64,000 nt of DNA from Apoda limacodes (taxonomy: Eukaryota > Arthropoda > Insecta > Lepidoptera > Limacodidae): NCBI GenBank assembly GCA_946406115.1, contig OX291547.1, positions 16,869,001 to 16,933,000 on the forward strand, written 5' to 3'. A program made the translations under genes and the position numbers. The notes under the pieces are model-generated. The model had not been told where the DNA came from. It saw nothing but the letters and a program-made list of their open reading frames with translations, and searched no databases. Below, in pieces: positions 1-15,000 of this stretch; position 1 is the stretch's first letter; the number at the start of each line of letters is the position of its first letter.

Positions 1-75
1 CATAGCCTTATCAACGACAGTGCCGGAATGTTCGTAATAATTATTCATTTCGATAAGAAGACTTTCTATTTCGTC
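1..75 (-). CDS. TDRD7-like exon 10, cut by window edge
   Basis: After acceptor cattttag the frame reads DEIESLLIEMNNYYEHSG and stays open to base 1. An LIEMNNYY helix followed by Gly is typical after the first Tudor strands. Confidence 0.75.
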
Positions 76-3000
76 CTAAAATGTCATTAAAATATAATTA
101 TGTTATGGTTATATATGTTGTCTTCTAACAAATCAAATTAATTGGTAAACTTACGCTATATTGTGGTCCAATTATCCTTAGCCATATTTCAAGTGTTGAA
201 TTGGCAACAGTTACAAATACATTCCAAAAGTCATCTTTAGGAAACAATAATGGCGGAAGGTCACTATCTATGGTATCATCAAATACAGTTTCGATAATCA
301 GTGGTGAGATAGTCTACAAAATAAACATATACATAACTATCTGAAATATAAAGCATTACAAAGTTTAATAAGTTAAGTTTTAAGTTGAATTACAATATAC
401 CTTGTTTGGAAGAAGTACTAATAATCCATTAACAACTCTTTCTTTAATTATTCGAGGACAATTCTCGATAAGTTCTTGCCAGTTCGAAGGCAAATTTTCT
501 TTATACTTTTCTCTGAAATATGAGATCGTATTTAATTTTAAATGTTCCAGTTTGTCTTGAATTGGTAAAAGAGGTATATTATTATATCGCTGGTCTTTCA
601 TTTTATCGCTTATCACTATAAAGCAGGTCTTTAAACGACTTATTCATACTAATATTATAAATGCGAAAGTAACTCTGTCTGTCTGTCTGTTACCTCTACA
701 CGCTTGAACCGCTGTAGCGCTGCAGGTTTTTTCTCTATAATTGAGGAGCTGCATTTGTATCCTTCACCGATAACGCAGTATAGGGCGAGTGGAACCGTGG
801 CCAACAGCTAGTAGGACATATATAAAGCCATCTTAATCCAGATACAGTGCTATTAGATGCAGCAGTGGTGCGGTGACGGACTGACCACCTGTCACGCAGG
901 ACTGAAGTGGTCGATTAAACCGTTTTTTAACCGTAGTACACCCAGTAGTACCACCAGTAGTACCACGGTTACTTTTTCCTAACCGTGGTACCCCAGTGGT
1001 ACTTTCTACGGTCTAAAACCATGACGGATAGCCATACAGCGTTGGCTTAGTAGTAGTACTCCGTTGGCACAGTTTCGGTACCTCTTAAAACGGTATGAAC
1101 CGTCAGGTGTCGTACGAAACTACCTTTTCGGTCTGAAATATCGGTTTAAGCCATAAGTAGCCCTATTTATTATTCCAATGAAATTATTATTGGTTCCAGT
1201 TTTCTGCAGTCTACCTATGTATTATTCTATACAAATAATAAAGGTTTTCTCTAAGAACTACAGTTACTTAAGAAAGAAGTTTTTTAGATTTTTGAAGGGT
1301 CGGCTATGCGCGAGTGATACCTCTGGTGTTGCAAGCGTCCATAGGCTACGGTGACTGCTTACCATCATGCGGACTGTAAGCTTGTTTGCCACCTAAGTGG
1401 TATAAAAAAAAAAAAAATTTACTTGTAAGCACGTGCACGTGTTTATTTCGCTTTCTAACAAACTCCAATGACGATTATTTACAAGAAAACAAAACAAAAT
1501 AAATGAAAAATTATTAAAACCTGTATAAATGGGGGATAGTACTGGCCCAAAGTCCAGCCTCGTGTTCAGATACCAGATCTGCGAGACAAGATACAGCTTT
1601 CTCGTTTGAAGAGGTTAGTAAGCCCTCAACCTCAGAGCTCTCTATCGCAGATATTAGTTTTACTGCTGCAACTTCTTTTGCCGACTTCTCTGATGGTGAC
1701 ATAGTTGGGTATGTGTTAGTAGAATATAGAGTTCCGACCTGCGGGAAGTAAATTGGTTTTTAGTGAAAGGTATGCAATATGTTTTAATTTAGGAATTACT
1801 AGGCAAAACGGTGGTGGCCGAGGGGTTTAAATTTCACTTTACGTCCCAAGTGGCGGAGGTTCGAACCCCGGGGTCGGCGTGTACCAATGAGTCTTTTCTT
1901 AATTTCTCAAGTACACTGATTAATTTATTCACACCACTGGCTTTTCGGTGAAGGAAAACATCGTGAGGAAACCTGCATACGTCAAGAAAAAAAAATGACG
2001 TATGTGAAGTCCACAATCCGCACTGGGCCCGCGTGTGGACTATGGCCCAATCACCCTCGCTTAAGCGTAGGCCGTGCCCCAGCAGTGGGGACGTATGAAG
2101 GCTGGCAAGTAGTAGGCAGAATGGTGGCATTTATGGTATTTTGCTTTAGGGTAAGGCAGCTGATATTGATACAGTCTTTATTTTGCACCGTCAATCTATA
2201 AATTGGGACCTGGAAATTCTTTTAGGGAACTACCTCTATTGATATTTTAACTGTCCACTTGTATAATGTATGTAAGCAAAAATTGGCATTTATTTGCTAA
2301 AAATAGTGACATATATAAGATAAGATAATAATATAAGAAATACGGATAAATTGGTAGTTCCAAAATGTCGTATTCAGAAGCTACATAGCTCTTTTGCAAT
2401 ACTAAGTATATATTTTTACTATAAAATTCCGGAACACGTGAAAAAAAAAAATGTCAAACAGTTTAATGCAAAAAGCTATTACAAAGTTGATAAATTCATT
2501 CAATGAAAAAATGCTTGGAAGAATTAGAACTTTGATTCAGTTAAAGTAATTGGGAGGCATTTGTAATATTTCTAATTAAATCATTGTATTATGTTATTAC
2601 CTAGTGCAGGACTTTTATTTGTAGTATGAAGTTGAAAAAATATATAAGGTTAACTACAGAGTTTCTTGCCGTTTCTTTTCGGTTGTAAAATCATTCCGAA
2701 CCGGTGGTAAAGTTTAGAAAATTAAAAATCAATCTGATGATTCAAAAGTGCTGTTTTAAAGTCTACTTTAATAAAAAATACTTCGAGTTTGAGTGCCATT
2801 CTGATTGCAAATAATGTAACTCTTTCTTCTTAAATGACCTGGCACGCATACATTGGCACAATTTTAAGGTTGCTTTGACAATAGAATAGCTAGCTGTAAA
2901 ATCTCATATAAACTCGTAGATAGACAATATATATTCTAGGCCTTTCACTCAACATGAACTAAGTAATTGTAACGAATGACCGCACAGCTAAGACTTTACA

Positions 3001-6000
3001 TAATACCGGGTAAAAAGTAAGTCATTTCAAACCAACGACCGCAAAGTAAAGACAAAATTAGTAAAAACAAGAGTGGTTGAACAATCTCGTTATTTATGAA
3101 ATATTTTTATTAACGTTTTCCTAAGTATAAGTATACAATTATCATGTCATTCCAACCTAATACACTTACTTTAAGTGAGCAGACGTATTCATTGGAAGAT
3201 CCTCGTTTTCCTGCCATTACGTGTACCTTATAAACCGGTTGACACAATCCTAACTTTCTACAAGTCCACTCCAGCTTCTCTACAGACGACGTAGATTCTG
3301 GTGGGGGTTCTAATTTGTGAGCCGGAGTTACGTGTGTCACAGGACCACTGGATTCCTGTGAACATTTCAAATAATATTTCAGAAAATGGGTTGTTTTACT
3401 GAACTACCTACACTTCATTTAAGTGAACTTGTTATTGGTAAGAATGTATAGATCTACACTAATATTAGATACGAGCCGACCTGGCAGACATTGTTCTACC
3501 CTATCTTACCATATTACTTCGTTTTCGCTTAGGGTTTTTGACGTGACAACGTCTTATAAATTGGTTTGCCGGGTGACACTTCAAGAAACTGCGTTACGCT
3601 CCGCTCACGTTATGCGCTCACAATGAGAGCGAGTGAGAGGCACGCGGCATGGTTAGCCCGCCTAAGAGCGAGAGAGACAGACATAAAAAGTGAAAGGCAC
3701 AAGTTGTCACGTAAAACTTTCGCCCGTATACCGACTTTACAGGCAACCAGTTTTTATTTTTACTCGACTCCTAAAGGTCGTAGCGTGACGTTAAATAGCC
3801 TTAACCTTCCGGAAGAATTGGGCTATCAAAAGCGCAAAAAGAATTATTCAAGTTCGACCTGCAGTTCCAGACATTATTTTATAATTATTTTTATTATATT
3901 ATGAATAACTTTTTATTACTCACTTATAACATATTATAATTTACAATTAGTATAAAAATAAAATTTGTTTGTTAGCGTTCTTGGGGTCTACTAAACTAAT
4001 TTAAGAATTTGTTTCACTGCTAATTAGTTAACTTTTATACTTTTTTACTCTTATTATATGTTTGTGTCATATCGCCGGTTACAAACATTAGTTATTTAAA
4101 GTACTTGCAACTATTGAACTACTTTAAAATACTGAGGTTCATCTAAAAGAAAATACATATAGGATTGTTGAAAATTTTCAGGATATTCTGATTACAAGAA
4201 AGAAGAAGAAGTTAAAAAAAATCTAAACCCTTTTATTTTGGTCTTATAATTGAATATTCAAATATAGAACTTATTCACTGGTTTAGGTTTCCGTTGCAGT
4301 GAAAGAAAGTGTGAAGTGAGAAAGGCATAAGAAAAAAAAATAACAAAATTTTTCTTTTTTAACAACAAAATTTATAAAAAATATTTTTTTTAATGTTAAT
4401 AACAAATGATTTTTATGGTGATTTCAATTATTTCAACCCTGCAGGTTAAGGTAATAAGGCCATGGCTAAAGATTCATTGTTTAGCAAATAGAATACAAGC
4501 TATCTGGTACACCTAAATAAACATATCATTTCAAATATAAATTATATGCGGAACCTTGAAACATGTTTGCAAATTGAAAAAACTTTTTAAGGTGTTTTTT
4601 ATGGTGACAAAGTGTTCTATGGTCTAATTTAAACATATGGTACTATTCAATCTGCTGCCACAAACAAGAATGGAGAATCATTTTAATCCGAAATCAAACA
4701 AAACTGATGTGGCAACTAAACTCATATCATTTAATATGTTTGTATAAAAAATATGTCATAACAAAGTAAAACATTTTTTTAAAACAAAAATATTTATTGG
4801 ACTTTAAGAATTCAACTAAAAAGTTTAATTCTTTAAAGAAGACATATTAACAAAACATTAATTTACTTACATGTTTTTTTCTTTCCACCAATTTTTGGAT
4901 TCGACTTTAAAGTAAAGAAACCATACAGCTCAATGATCTGTCAGTATGTCTGGTTTAAGAGGCTCACTTTTTATTAGAAGTCAGATAAAGAAATTATGTC
5001 CAATAAAAAATATTTGATCCTTTAATTTTTAGGTTTCACTTGAACTTAACATATTTCAATAGGTCGTCTAAGTTTAAATGATGTAATTGATAACATTTTC
5101 CAACCTAACTCTGGATTCTCTTGGCTAATTTTTACCGAATTAAAATGGAATTAATCTGAGCAGTGCCAGGCAAAACCAACCCAAGTATTTAAAAATCATA
5201 AAAATCGATTAACAACTGATGAAGAAATCGCTTAACATACACGAAAATCGCGAATTAAGAAACGCCTACTTCTTTGAAATCAGAAAATGTACAAGACCTT
5301 TTTTAATACTTTATGTTTCACACTAATTATTATTGGATAAGTAATATAGTATACAAACCAGAAATTCATTTTTGGCAGCTGGCAAGGGCAACGGTATGAT
5401 ATCAATAGAGTGGCTGCTCACAGTGTCTCTCAGATTTGAGAGTCTCTGTGATGCTGAAACTTTCCCAACAGGTTTAACTTCCTTCTTAATATCATTACGT
5501 GTAGTGGAATGTTTTAACTAAAACATGAATAATATATTATGATGTGTTTAACATATGAATGCGGTCACAATGAAACAGAAACGAGGCAGATGGTTAATCA
5601 GTAAGGTTAACTATGGGAGCATGTTGCCTCACTTTTAGGCAATACATTACCATACAATTAAAACCATGGATACCATCACACGCACCTTATAGCGTATCTA
5701 CCAACACCTAACCTTGGGCGAGGCTGATAAAGACCATAATCCTTCCGGCGGATTGTAGATTTCACATACATCTTTTTGACGTATGCAGGTTTCTCACAAA
5801 GTTTTCCAATACCAAAAAGGAAAATGTACTTGAGATTTACAAAAAAAAAAACTTTTGGCACACCCCATAGAACGAGAGGCAGACACCGAAAGCACGAAGC
5901 CAAAATTAACGACTTCAAAAGAATCTACCTAAGAATCTTTAATGCATCTTGCAGGACCTGTCTAATAATACCCCCCTAAATATTTGAAATAAGTCTCATA

Positions 6001-9000
6001 CCTCTTGAGGTCGTACAGTCACTTCTCGCTTGTCATCTAAATATGGTTGACTGTTTTTTGTAGTTGTATTTGTTTCTACTTTGTCATGGTATTCACTTTG
6101 TTTGCTTGGCTGCTTTACAAAATGGGGAGCATACTTCGTTTCATTAGTTCTGTTGTTGTGTTTATAGTTATTATACTTAAACAAAAAAAAAACATTACTA
6201 ATTACAAACTTTTGCAAAATCAAAACATCAACTAAGCGGCTAAGCAACTCTACAACGGGTCTACTAGATTTACGAATATACCTGGGCGCTTTGACTAGTT
6301 ATATTTCAATAATTATAAAGGCGACGGTTGAAGAGATTTTCCGAATTGCCGTTTCTTGTCTTCAGAACGCCTTTGCTTTTACGAAACGGCGGTAAATTTT
6401 AGTCAGTTTAGTTTTTAAGAACGGTTGCCTAAGCCGAGGCCTGTGTTCAGGCCCTTGTGCAAACCGCCCCAACTTTTCGCAGCAGAGTGCAAGCATAAGG
6501 CCAACTGCGCCCAAGTACAGTACATACTATACAAACAAACATACCGTCACTACCTAATTATCACGCATGTTGAAGATTGCTTTATAACCACAAACAATAA
6601 TACAATATAAACAATAGTCGTAGTACATTCAACTTTTAACAATTATCCAAGTACACAAAAAATTTTAAGAAAACTAATTGGTACAAATAATATAATTGGC
6701 TATGTTCTGCCGATAAGACTATTTTTTGTGTAATAGACTGGGGGCCCGTGACAAAATCGGCTTTCGATTAATTGCACGGCATAAGGCCCCAAAATGTTGC
6801 CTGCTTGGGCTTGGCTTTGCGTCAGTTATTTTGCGGACGGGTTTCTTAATTGATTTAAATATGAATGTAAGTAACTAACGAATTGACCGTGCACATCAAA
6901 AGTTACAGAAAAAATCCCGGTAATGGGGCCTTATGCTGTTTTGGAGGTGGTATATGTTTTATGTACAGTAATTTTCCAGTCTATACTTAATCAAACAATT
7001 GTTGCAAAAAAAGTAAATGGATTTCCGGAATTTCGTAGATTACCTCGAAAACAGCGTATTCTAGATTCAAATTTACGGGAATTCTTTCTTATAACCTTTG
7101 ATGTGCACTTTGATTCCTATGCAGGGTGCTTGGGGTGCTCTATAAGCCTAAATCCGTCATTCAAGTCTAAGTCGTCAGTGACTCTAGTTTTTGTCTAAAA
7201 ATTGTCCAGAAAACCTGCCATTGAAGGTACTGTCGTAGAGCTCGCAATTTTTTTTTGTACAGCATTTGGGGCCCCATATTGTATATTTAAACTTTTTAAG
7301 ACACTGCCTGCTTAGCATTGGAGATACTGACTAAGAGCCATCCAATCAGCCTTTGTCACGGGCCGCCGAACTATAAGAATATGACCAATCTTTTGTTCTG
7401 TACTATAATTGTTTGATTATTAAGTGTATAAGGTCTATAATATCAATAAATCATTTATCTATATATATGCAACTACTATAATTTTTTTTTTACTTAATTT
7501 TTGTATTGCGCATCATCAATTCAGATGTTTAATAATTAATGTTCTAAATTATTCATATTCAAATTATTTCAGATGTATGTATTACAGTAATTTGTAAAAG
7601 TGAATAGTGTTACAAGGAAGGAACTGGTTCCTGACACACACCTCGCGCTAGTTTGGACGCCATTTGATTGTGTATGATTTTTTGATCCAATAAAGAATTA
7701 TTATTATAAAGAATTATTAATTGAAAAAACAGAACAGTAATCAACTCACATAAAGTCCGTGTGTCAATCCCTTTATCCATATAAGTACATGTGTACTTTG
7801 TCATTCAACATAATAACTTCATACTCTCAAATGTATATTTAAATCAGTTAGTGTACAAACTTGTTCTTTGATTACTATTAGTCTCTAACACTGATAGTTT
7901 TTACCATAATGAGTTGAAGTAGAACGCTGATATATAACACACACAGGAAGCAAGTAGTGGCCAGTTAAAGTTGTTACAGAGGTAACACATAGAAATTTTA
8001 AGGCAATGGCATACCCTAGCAAAAATGTGTCAACGTACAACATGTTTCAACCAGTGTAGAAAGACATATTACACTATTGAAACATACAAAGAGACACAGT
8101 TTTACATACGACTGGCGCTAGCACGTGACCGCACCTTGAAAATCTCAATTTACTCGGTTTTTTGTGGGTATAATAAATTTAAATATTTATTTAGAACTAT
8201 GAAATTAGCAAAATAGAATATAATATATATTAGATAAATTAATAGGATATATTAGAATATCACTCTTAGGTTTTCAAACAATTTGAATTAAAGCCCAAAA
8301 ATATAGTGTCAGGTTTTTTTTTTAATTTAATAGCCTAATTATTATAATATTAGCAAATTCACTCAATTAAGGTTTGAACTATAACATACAATTTATTCTC
8401 GTCAAAAAGTGTACTCAGGACTGTAACAAAATTAATCAAATTCTTGCAAACTTAACTCATTTGGGTATGCCATCACCTTAAGTAGGCAAAATTTGATTAT
8501 TGGTTAAAATAATTTAAAGGGTTTGTGTTTGGGGATTTGTTGAATTACAACCATATTTTGTTAAGCACACACTTAAAAGATAAATTATTGTTCAAAATTA
8601 TCAAAGTAAAACAATAAAAATTAAAATTTTCTACTTTTTCTGATTACTAAAACTAACTAGTCTGTAAGGGATAGGTAGGGTAGGGTACTTGGACTACTGT
8701 TTTCTTAGGTATAGGTTTACAATATATTTACGTTTTAAGATATTTATAAGAATAGATGTTTTTTTGATAATAATATAATATTGCTATATCTACTCTAATT
8801 AATATAACAATAATCGGCTTACCAAATCAAAAATTGAGTCCCGAAACAATTTTCCCTAAAAGCAGTAACAAACACAATCTGAAATAATTTTAGATTGCAA
8901 ATATTTTAACAGTTTTATCTCAGTAACGCCTGAGTGCCAATTTTGGTAAATATTTTATCGGTTCTAACTGTTTCAGTGACGCCTGAGTGCTAATTTTAGT

Positions 9001-12000
9001 AAATATTTTAACGGTTCTAGCAGTTTTAGTGACGCTTGAGTGCCAATTTCAATGAATATTTTAACGGTTCTAACTGAAAGTGCATCTAAAGTGCATCCTG
9101 TCATATGTATCTTTATTTATATCAACATTAAATATCAGAGACGTATCATTTGCAAACAATACAATTTTGCACAGGTCTTATACATAAAAAAGCAAATCGT
9201 TGATATACACTAAGAATAAAACGGGACCTAGTATTGAACTTTGGGGAACTCCCATCATAACATGGGATGATTTAAAAATGTTGAGTTCTAAAACTTAAAT
9301 ATAAGAAATATGTTTAGGAGCTGCATCTACAACACCATAATGATTAGGTGTTCAAATAAGGGTCCAACACAATCAAATGCCTTAGACAAGTCGCAGAAGA
9401 TACCAATGGCATTTCGTGACTTTTCCCATGCACTAATTATAAGTTTCACTGGATCAACTCCCACTTCGTTAGTGGATCGACTTTTCATATATCCGAACTG
9501 TTGACTGTGTAGCAGTTTATGTAGGTTAAAATATCTGAATAATTGAATGAGCATGATATTCTCGAAAATATTAGAATTTTCTGGATACAGGGAACCATAA
9601 TTTATTGCCAAAAGGATTTTTGTTTACTATCTTAAATACCAAGATGATTTAGAGGGCTGTTAGATCAATACCTCAGATAAATAAAAACAAAATTAGAATC
9701 TGAAATCCTGGGATTTGTGAAATATTATTCTTTAATTTAGAAATTTCCGGTTCCAGCTGACAAGTGAAGTGTGTCGTAAATTAAGTTTTAAGTAAAAACC
9801 AGGAGGAAAAATCAAAGCAATTGCTATTAATGCACCCTAAAGTGACAGATTTCGTGCCTGAGCAGTTATTTAAAAATATTAAGTGCTAATTAAGAGTAAG
9901 AGTGAGTGAGTGCTAATTAGTTGAATTTGAAGCTATAATGGCCCTGGATCAACAAACTAAGTTGCTATTGGAAAAAATGCAAGAAGTATTTCAAAAACAA
10001 ACCATTGCTTTAAAAGAAAAATTTAATAAAAGCATATCTACTACAATCGACGAAAAACTTAAGCCTTTAACACAGGAAAACCAAGAACTGAAGAAAGAAG
10101 TGGTTGTTTTAAAAACCAAGATACACAACATGGAAAGGGAGGCGAGGAAAAATAATATAATTTTACATGGGATAGACGAAACCGAAAAGAGTCACATTGA
10201 ACTTTTAAATACAGTTATCCAAACTCTCAACAATCTCAGTAAAAAAGCAAACTTGGATTTATATGACAAATACGCAGACAAATATACAGATAAGCAGGGT
10301 TTAAAGCCTGGGTAAAAAAAGTGCCAATGAAAACAAGCCTAAAAGAAGTCCTATATTAATTCTTAAAAATAATAAAAGAAATCCATCTAACGTTTATGCC
10401 ACTGAAGACTACCCAAAAGACGTTTGAAACAAAAGAAAGGAATTGAAAGGTAAACAACCAGAAATGCAAAACGGCAAGCATGGCTTTATAAGGTGCGATC
10501 GATTTGTTACTAGAGATAAACCGAATGAGAAACGAAAACTATCACCTTAACTTTCACCCTCGAAACAACTAAACGTAAAAATTCAAGATGGAAGTTAAAA
10601 AACAGCTCAATCTAAACTCAACAAATCCAATGCGTATCATCATACCTTCCGCGATAGATCGGATGCAGACTCAGACAGAAACAAACAATAGCAACTAAAT
10701 CACATCGGAAACCAGAAACAAAAAATTTAACTGAAAAAAACACACAACTAATAAAAAAACAGACAGAAATTCTTCTTCCCCAAGCCGGCCGGTCAACGTG
10801 GGGAACCCTCCAGCAAATACAGAAACAAAAATATAGACAAAAATTAATAGATATCAACTGCACATAGCAACACTAAATACACTAACATTAAGGATAGACA
10901 GAACTACAGAAGGCTAATAGAGCTAAAAAATGCACTGATGAATATCAATTGGGATATACTCGGACTCAGCGAGGAGGTATGAAGATTGGGAGAACAAATA
11001 AAAGAACGCAATGATTATGTGTTCTTTTACAAAGGAGAAACAAAAAGACAGTACGGAGTGGGATTTATGGTAAAAAAAAATTAAAGAAACACATTTGTAG
11101 AATTCATAGGAATCTCAGAAGGGATCACTATCTTGAATTTAAAACTACCTGGATACAGGGAAAAAAGGACCATAGTGCAAGTATATGCACCTACAGAATC
11201 AGCCGAAGAAGCTACTGAAGACGAATTCTACAAAAAACTGTCAAGGGATCTCGACAACGCCTTTAAAAAAAATTAATTGTCATGGGAGATTTTAATGACA
11301 AATTAGGCCAACAAAAACTAGGAGAAACGTCATCTTGGGTAAATACGGATTTGGAAATCGTAGTAAAAACGGAAATAGAATACTAAATCACCTCACCTAG
11401 CGTTTATGAATAGCTTCTTTCAAAAGAAAACATCAAAAAAATGGACTCAGATATCTTCTGATGCAACTTATCGTAACGAAATAGATTTCATAACAAGCAA
11501 CCAACCAAAGGTATTTCAAGATGTCAGCGTCATGAATAAATTTAACTTCTATACCAACCACAGCATGGTCAGAGGAATCATATACCCCATAGAAAGGAAG
11601 AAAAACAGACAAAACTACAACCGATGGAATATATGCTTGCCTAGTCAATCCACTACTATAACACACAAAACTATTAACGACATGTACTCAATTGGATGTA
11701 AAAGGAAAACAAAAGAGGAAACACTAAGCACTGAAACAGAGGCACTTTAAAAAGGTCTAAAAGAAAAAGAAAAATTACAAGCCACCACACCACATTAGAA
11801 AAGCTCTGTAGGACCTGCAATAAGCAAAAATATGGATCCCCAAAATAGAGAATATGGACCAAGGACATGAAGCAAAAAAACTACCATAACTATTAATTGC
11901 AACTGATTTTTACAGAGATCTTTACTCACCCAAAACTATGAAAATAGAACAAGTGGACCTAAAAGAAGATACAAAGAACCAATACCACCTATACTAAATG

Positions 12001-15000
12001 TAGCGATTATTCATTCTAATTCATGCTAATTAAAAAAAAATACAACACAAAAGAATGACAAAACACCAGGACCAGACAATATAACAAATGAGATTATGAA
12101 ACAAACATTTCTCAACGTATCTGCAAAATGAACAGAATTATTCAATACCAGATTAGAAACCGAATATAACCCCATTTAGTGGACAAAGAGTACAATCATC
12201 CTAATTCATACAAAAGGTAGCAGAAGCGTAATAGATAACTACCATCCGATCAGCACGATGTCAAATATATACAAAGTATTCTCAAAGGTAGGTTGACTAA
12301 TCAAAAAGCTAGATGAAGATCAACCCAAGCAACAAACAGGATTGATCAGGAGGCCTACAACTGATATCAGTTTCAATCGCAAAATCCTACGGTGATCGAG
12401 AAATCTACTAAATTGGTACTCTTGAACGTTGTTGTAGCGCTCAATTGACAACGGAATTTGGTGGCCAATTTCACAACTAAAATCCTATTCAAATATTAAG
12501 AATCGGTACTCTCTGAGCCATCGGATTGAGAGTGAAATTAGGTATCTGTGAAAAGAAATGTCAAATTTCTAAATAAACAAAACCAAACGATCGCTACGAA
12601 GATTTAATTTTCACTTTAATTTTTATTAGTTTCAGTATTATTTTTATATTTCGTGATTTCGAAATGTGTGCATCCTAATTTCAATCCAATAGCAATTTGG
12701 TTTAGGAGTTCCGATAGAGATCGAGTTTAAGCTTGTCACGAAATTATTTTGAAACTGGATTGGGATTGAAACTGATATCAGTTGTAGGCCTCCAGATTAT
12801 TCCACTGTAGACCACATGCTAAAGTGCAGTACTAAACAAAAAATGCCAAGAATATAGATTACCTTTATATATTGCATTTCTTGACTTCAACAAAGCCTTT
12901 GATTCCCTGGAACTCGAACACATCATAAAGAACGTCTACACAAACAGCTCAGCCCAAGTTAAGCTTGAATCACTAGGCGAAACATTTCTATTCAGAAGGG
13001 GAGTAAGACAAGTTGACCCACTCTCACCTAAACTTTTTTCGGCGGTTTTAGAGGAAGAGTTTAGAAAGTTAGACTGGGCATACTAGGAATAAGCATAAAT
13101 GGTTCACAACTCAGCCACCTGTGATTTGCTGACAACTTAATACTGATAAGCGACAACTCCAAAACACTACAGACTATACTCCAAGACCTGGCTTCAAAAA
13201 GTAGGGATGTTGGGCTGACAATTAACGAAAAAAAAACTAAGGCAATGACAAATAGACTTGAATCGACAATAACGGTAGACAATGAGAATATTGATTATGT
13301 AGAATGCTATATTTACTTAGGACAACTGATTGCATTCAATGACTAGATGGACCAAGAAGTAGAAAGAAGAACTACAAATGCCTGGAAGTGATGTTGGTTT
13401 CTTAAAGACATAATGAAAAACAAGTGGTATTGCATCGCAATTAAGCGAAAACTTTTTTAATATATGCATATTACCCATATTAGATAACGGGTGCCAAACT
13501 TAGTCAATTACTCAGAAGAATCACCAAAAACTAGTAACCTGAAATAGAAGTATGGAAAGAGGCACTCTCGGTTATACAAGGCAAGACAGAAATCATGCTG
13601 CAGAACTACAAAAAATAACAAAAGTTGATGACGCAGGAATAAAGTCAAAACTACTGAAATAGAAATGGGTAGGTTATATGATGCGTGAAAACACAGAAAA
13701 ATGGTCAAAAAAATTACAGAGTGAACACCCAGGTACAATACTAGAAGGAAAAGAGGTAGACAACGTAAAAGATGAACAGATCACATTAAGAACATTGCAG
13801 GACCACAATGGACAAGTCTAGCTAACGAGAGAGAAAGCTGGAAAAAGCTGGAGGAGGCCTATGTGTCGACAAGACCCATTGACCCAGAAGAGAATTCGGT
13901 CACAACTGTAATGAGATTTACGTTTTTCAAATTTATGATCATAAATGATATTCTTATCTTGATGTTCGGAAAAGTATAAATGACCTACTCGGACGGACCG
14001 GGTACGATACGGGTGGTGGTCGATGGGTCGGCGCCTTCATCTACGGGTGTATCCTTGAACGACTGCCTGATGTCGAGACCAAGCTCCAGGTAGACATCTC
14101 GGACATCTTCATCAACTGGGTTTCGTCGCCACCAGGTTGTGGTTATGGCTGACATCAAGATGATGTTCCGTCAGGTCATGATACACCCTGAAGATAGGCG
14201 GTTTCAGCTCATTTCGTGGAGAGAGGATCCGGCCGCTCCATTGGTTGTTTATGAGCTGAACACCAATATATACGGGCTAAATTCGAGCCCGTTTATAGCA
14301 ATTCGCTCGTTGCTACACTTGGCTGATCGTGAGCGTCTGAATTTCCTTCGCGCAGCTGCTGTGTTCCCTTCTGACGCTTACGTAGACGATATTTGTACGG
14401 GTGCTTCGTCTGTGGAGGAGGCGTTAGTCCTGAGGAATGAGCTAATCGGCTTGTTACGGGCAGATGGTTATGAACTGAGGAAATGGATTTCTAATTCCCC
14501 TGCCGTCTTGGAAGACTTGCCGTCAGAACATCAGCAGGAGCCCCACCTCTTCCAGAATCCTGAGAATTCTGACTCCATCGCGGTCCTCGGAGTTCAATAT
14601 CGGCCAGTTCAGGATATCTTCACATACTCGGTTGAACCGTCGGTCACAATAAAGAGGTGGACTAAAAGGCTGGTTCTGTCCACAGTAGCGCGTGTCTGAT
14701 CCCAATGGTTGGGTGGCTCCTGTAGTCTTTTGGGCCAAATGTTTCGTACAGGAGCTCTGGATTTCTGGTCTCAACTGGGATAACCCGTTGACCGGAGACT
14801 TGTTGTCTTAATGGCTAAGCATTTATGAGACATTTTCGGACCTTCAATATGTCTCCGTGCCTCGGTGCAATGTTACCCCCAGGTCGTTATCTGGCCAGTC
14901 TTCACGGTTTCTCTGACGCGTCGGAATCAGGTATGCGGCTGTCGTTTATCTCCGCACCGTTGACAGCAGTTGTCCTCCACAGCAGCGTCAGTCTGGGTGT

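Noticed and set aside
512..616. Upstream part of the minus-strand open frame (MISDKMKDQRYNN...) as part of TDRD exon 8
   Set aside because: An acceptor tttcag at 513-518 restores the LOTUS motif HLYREKYKENLPSNW exactly; the longer start would insert 32 residues into the domain.
1811..1885. Functional tRNA at the SINE head
   Set aside because: A and B boxes are present but stems are not complementary and the sequence continues into the SINE body.
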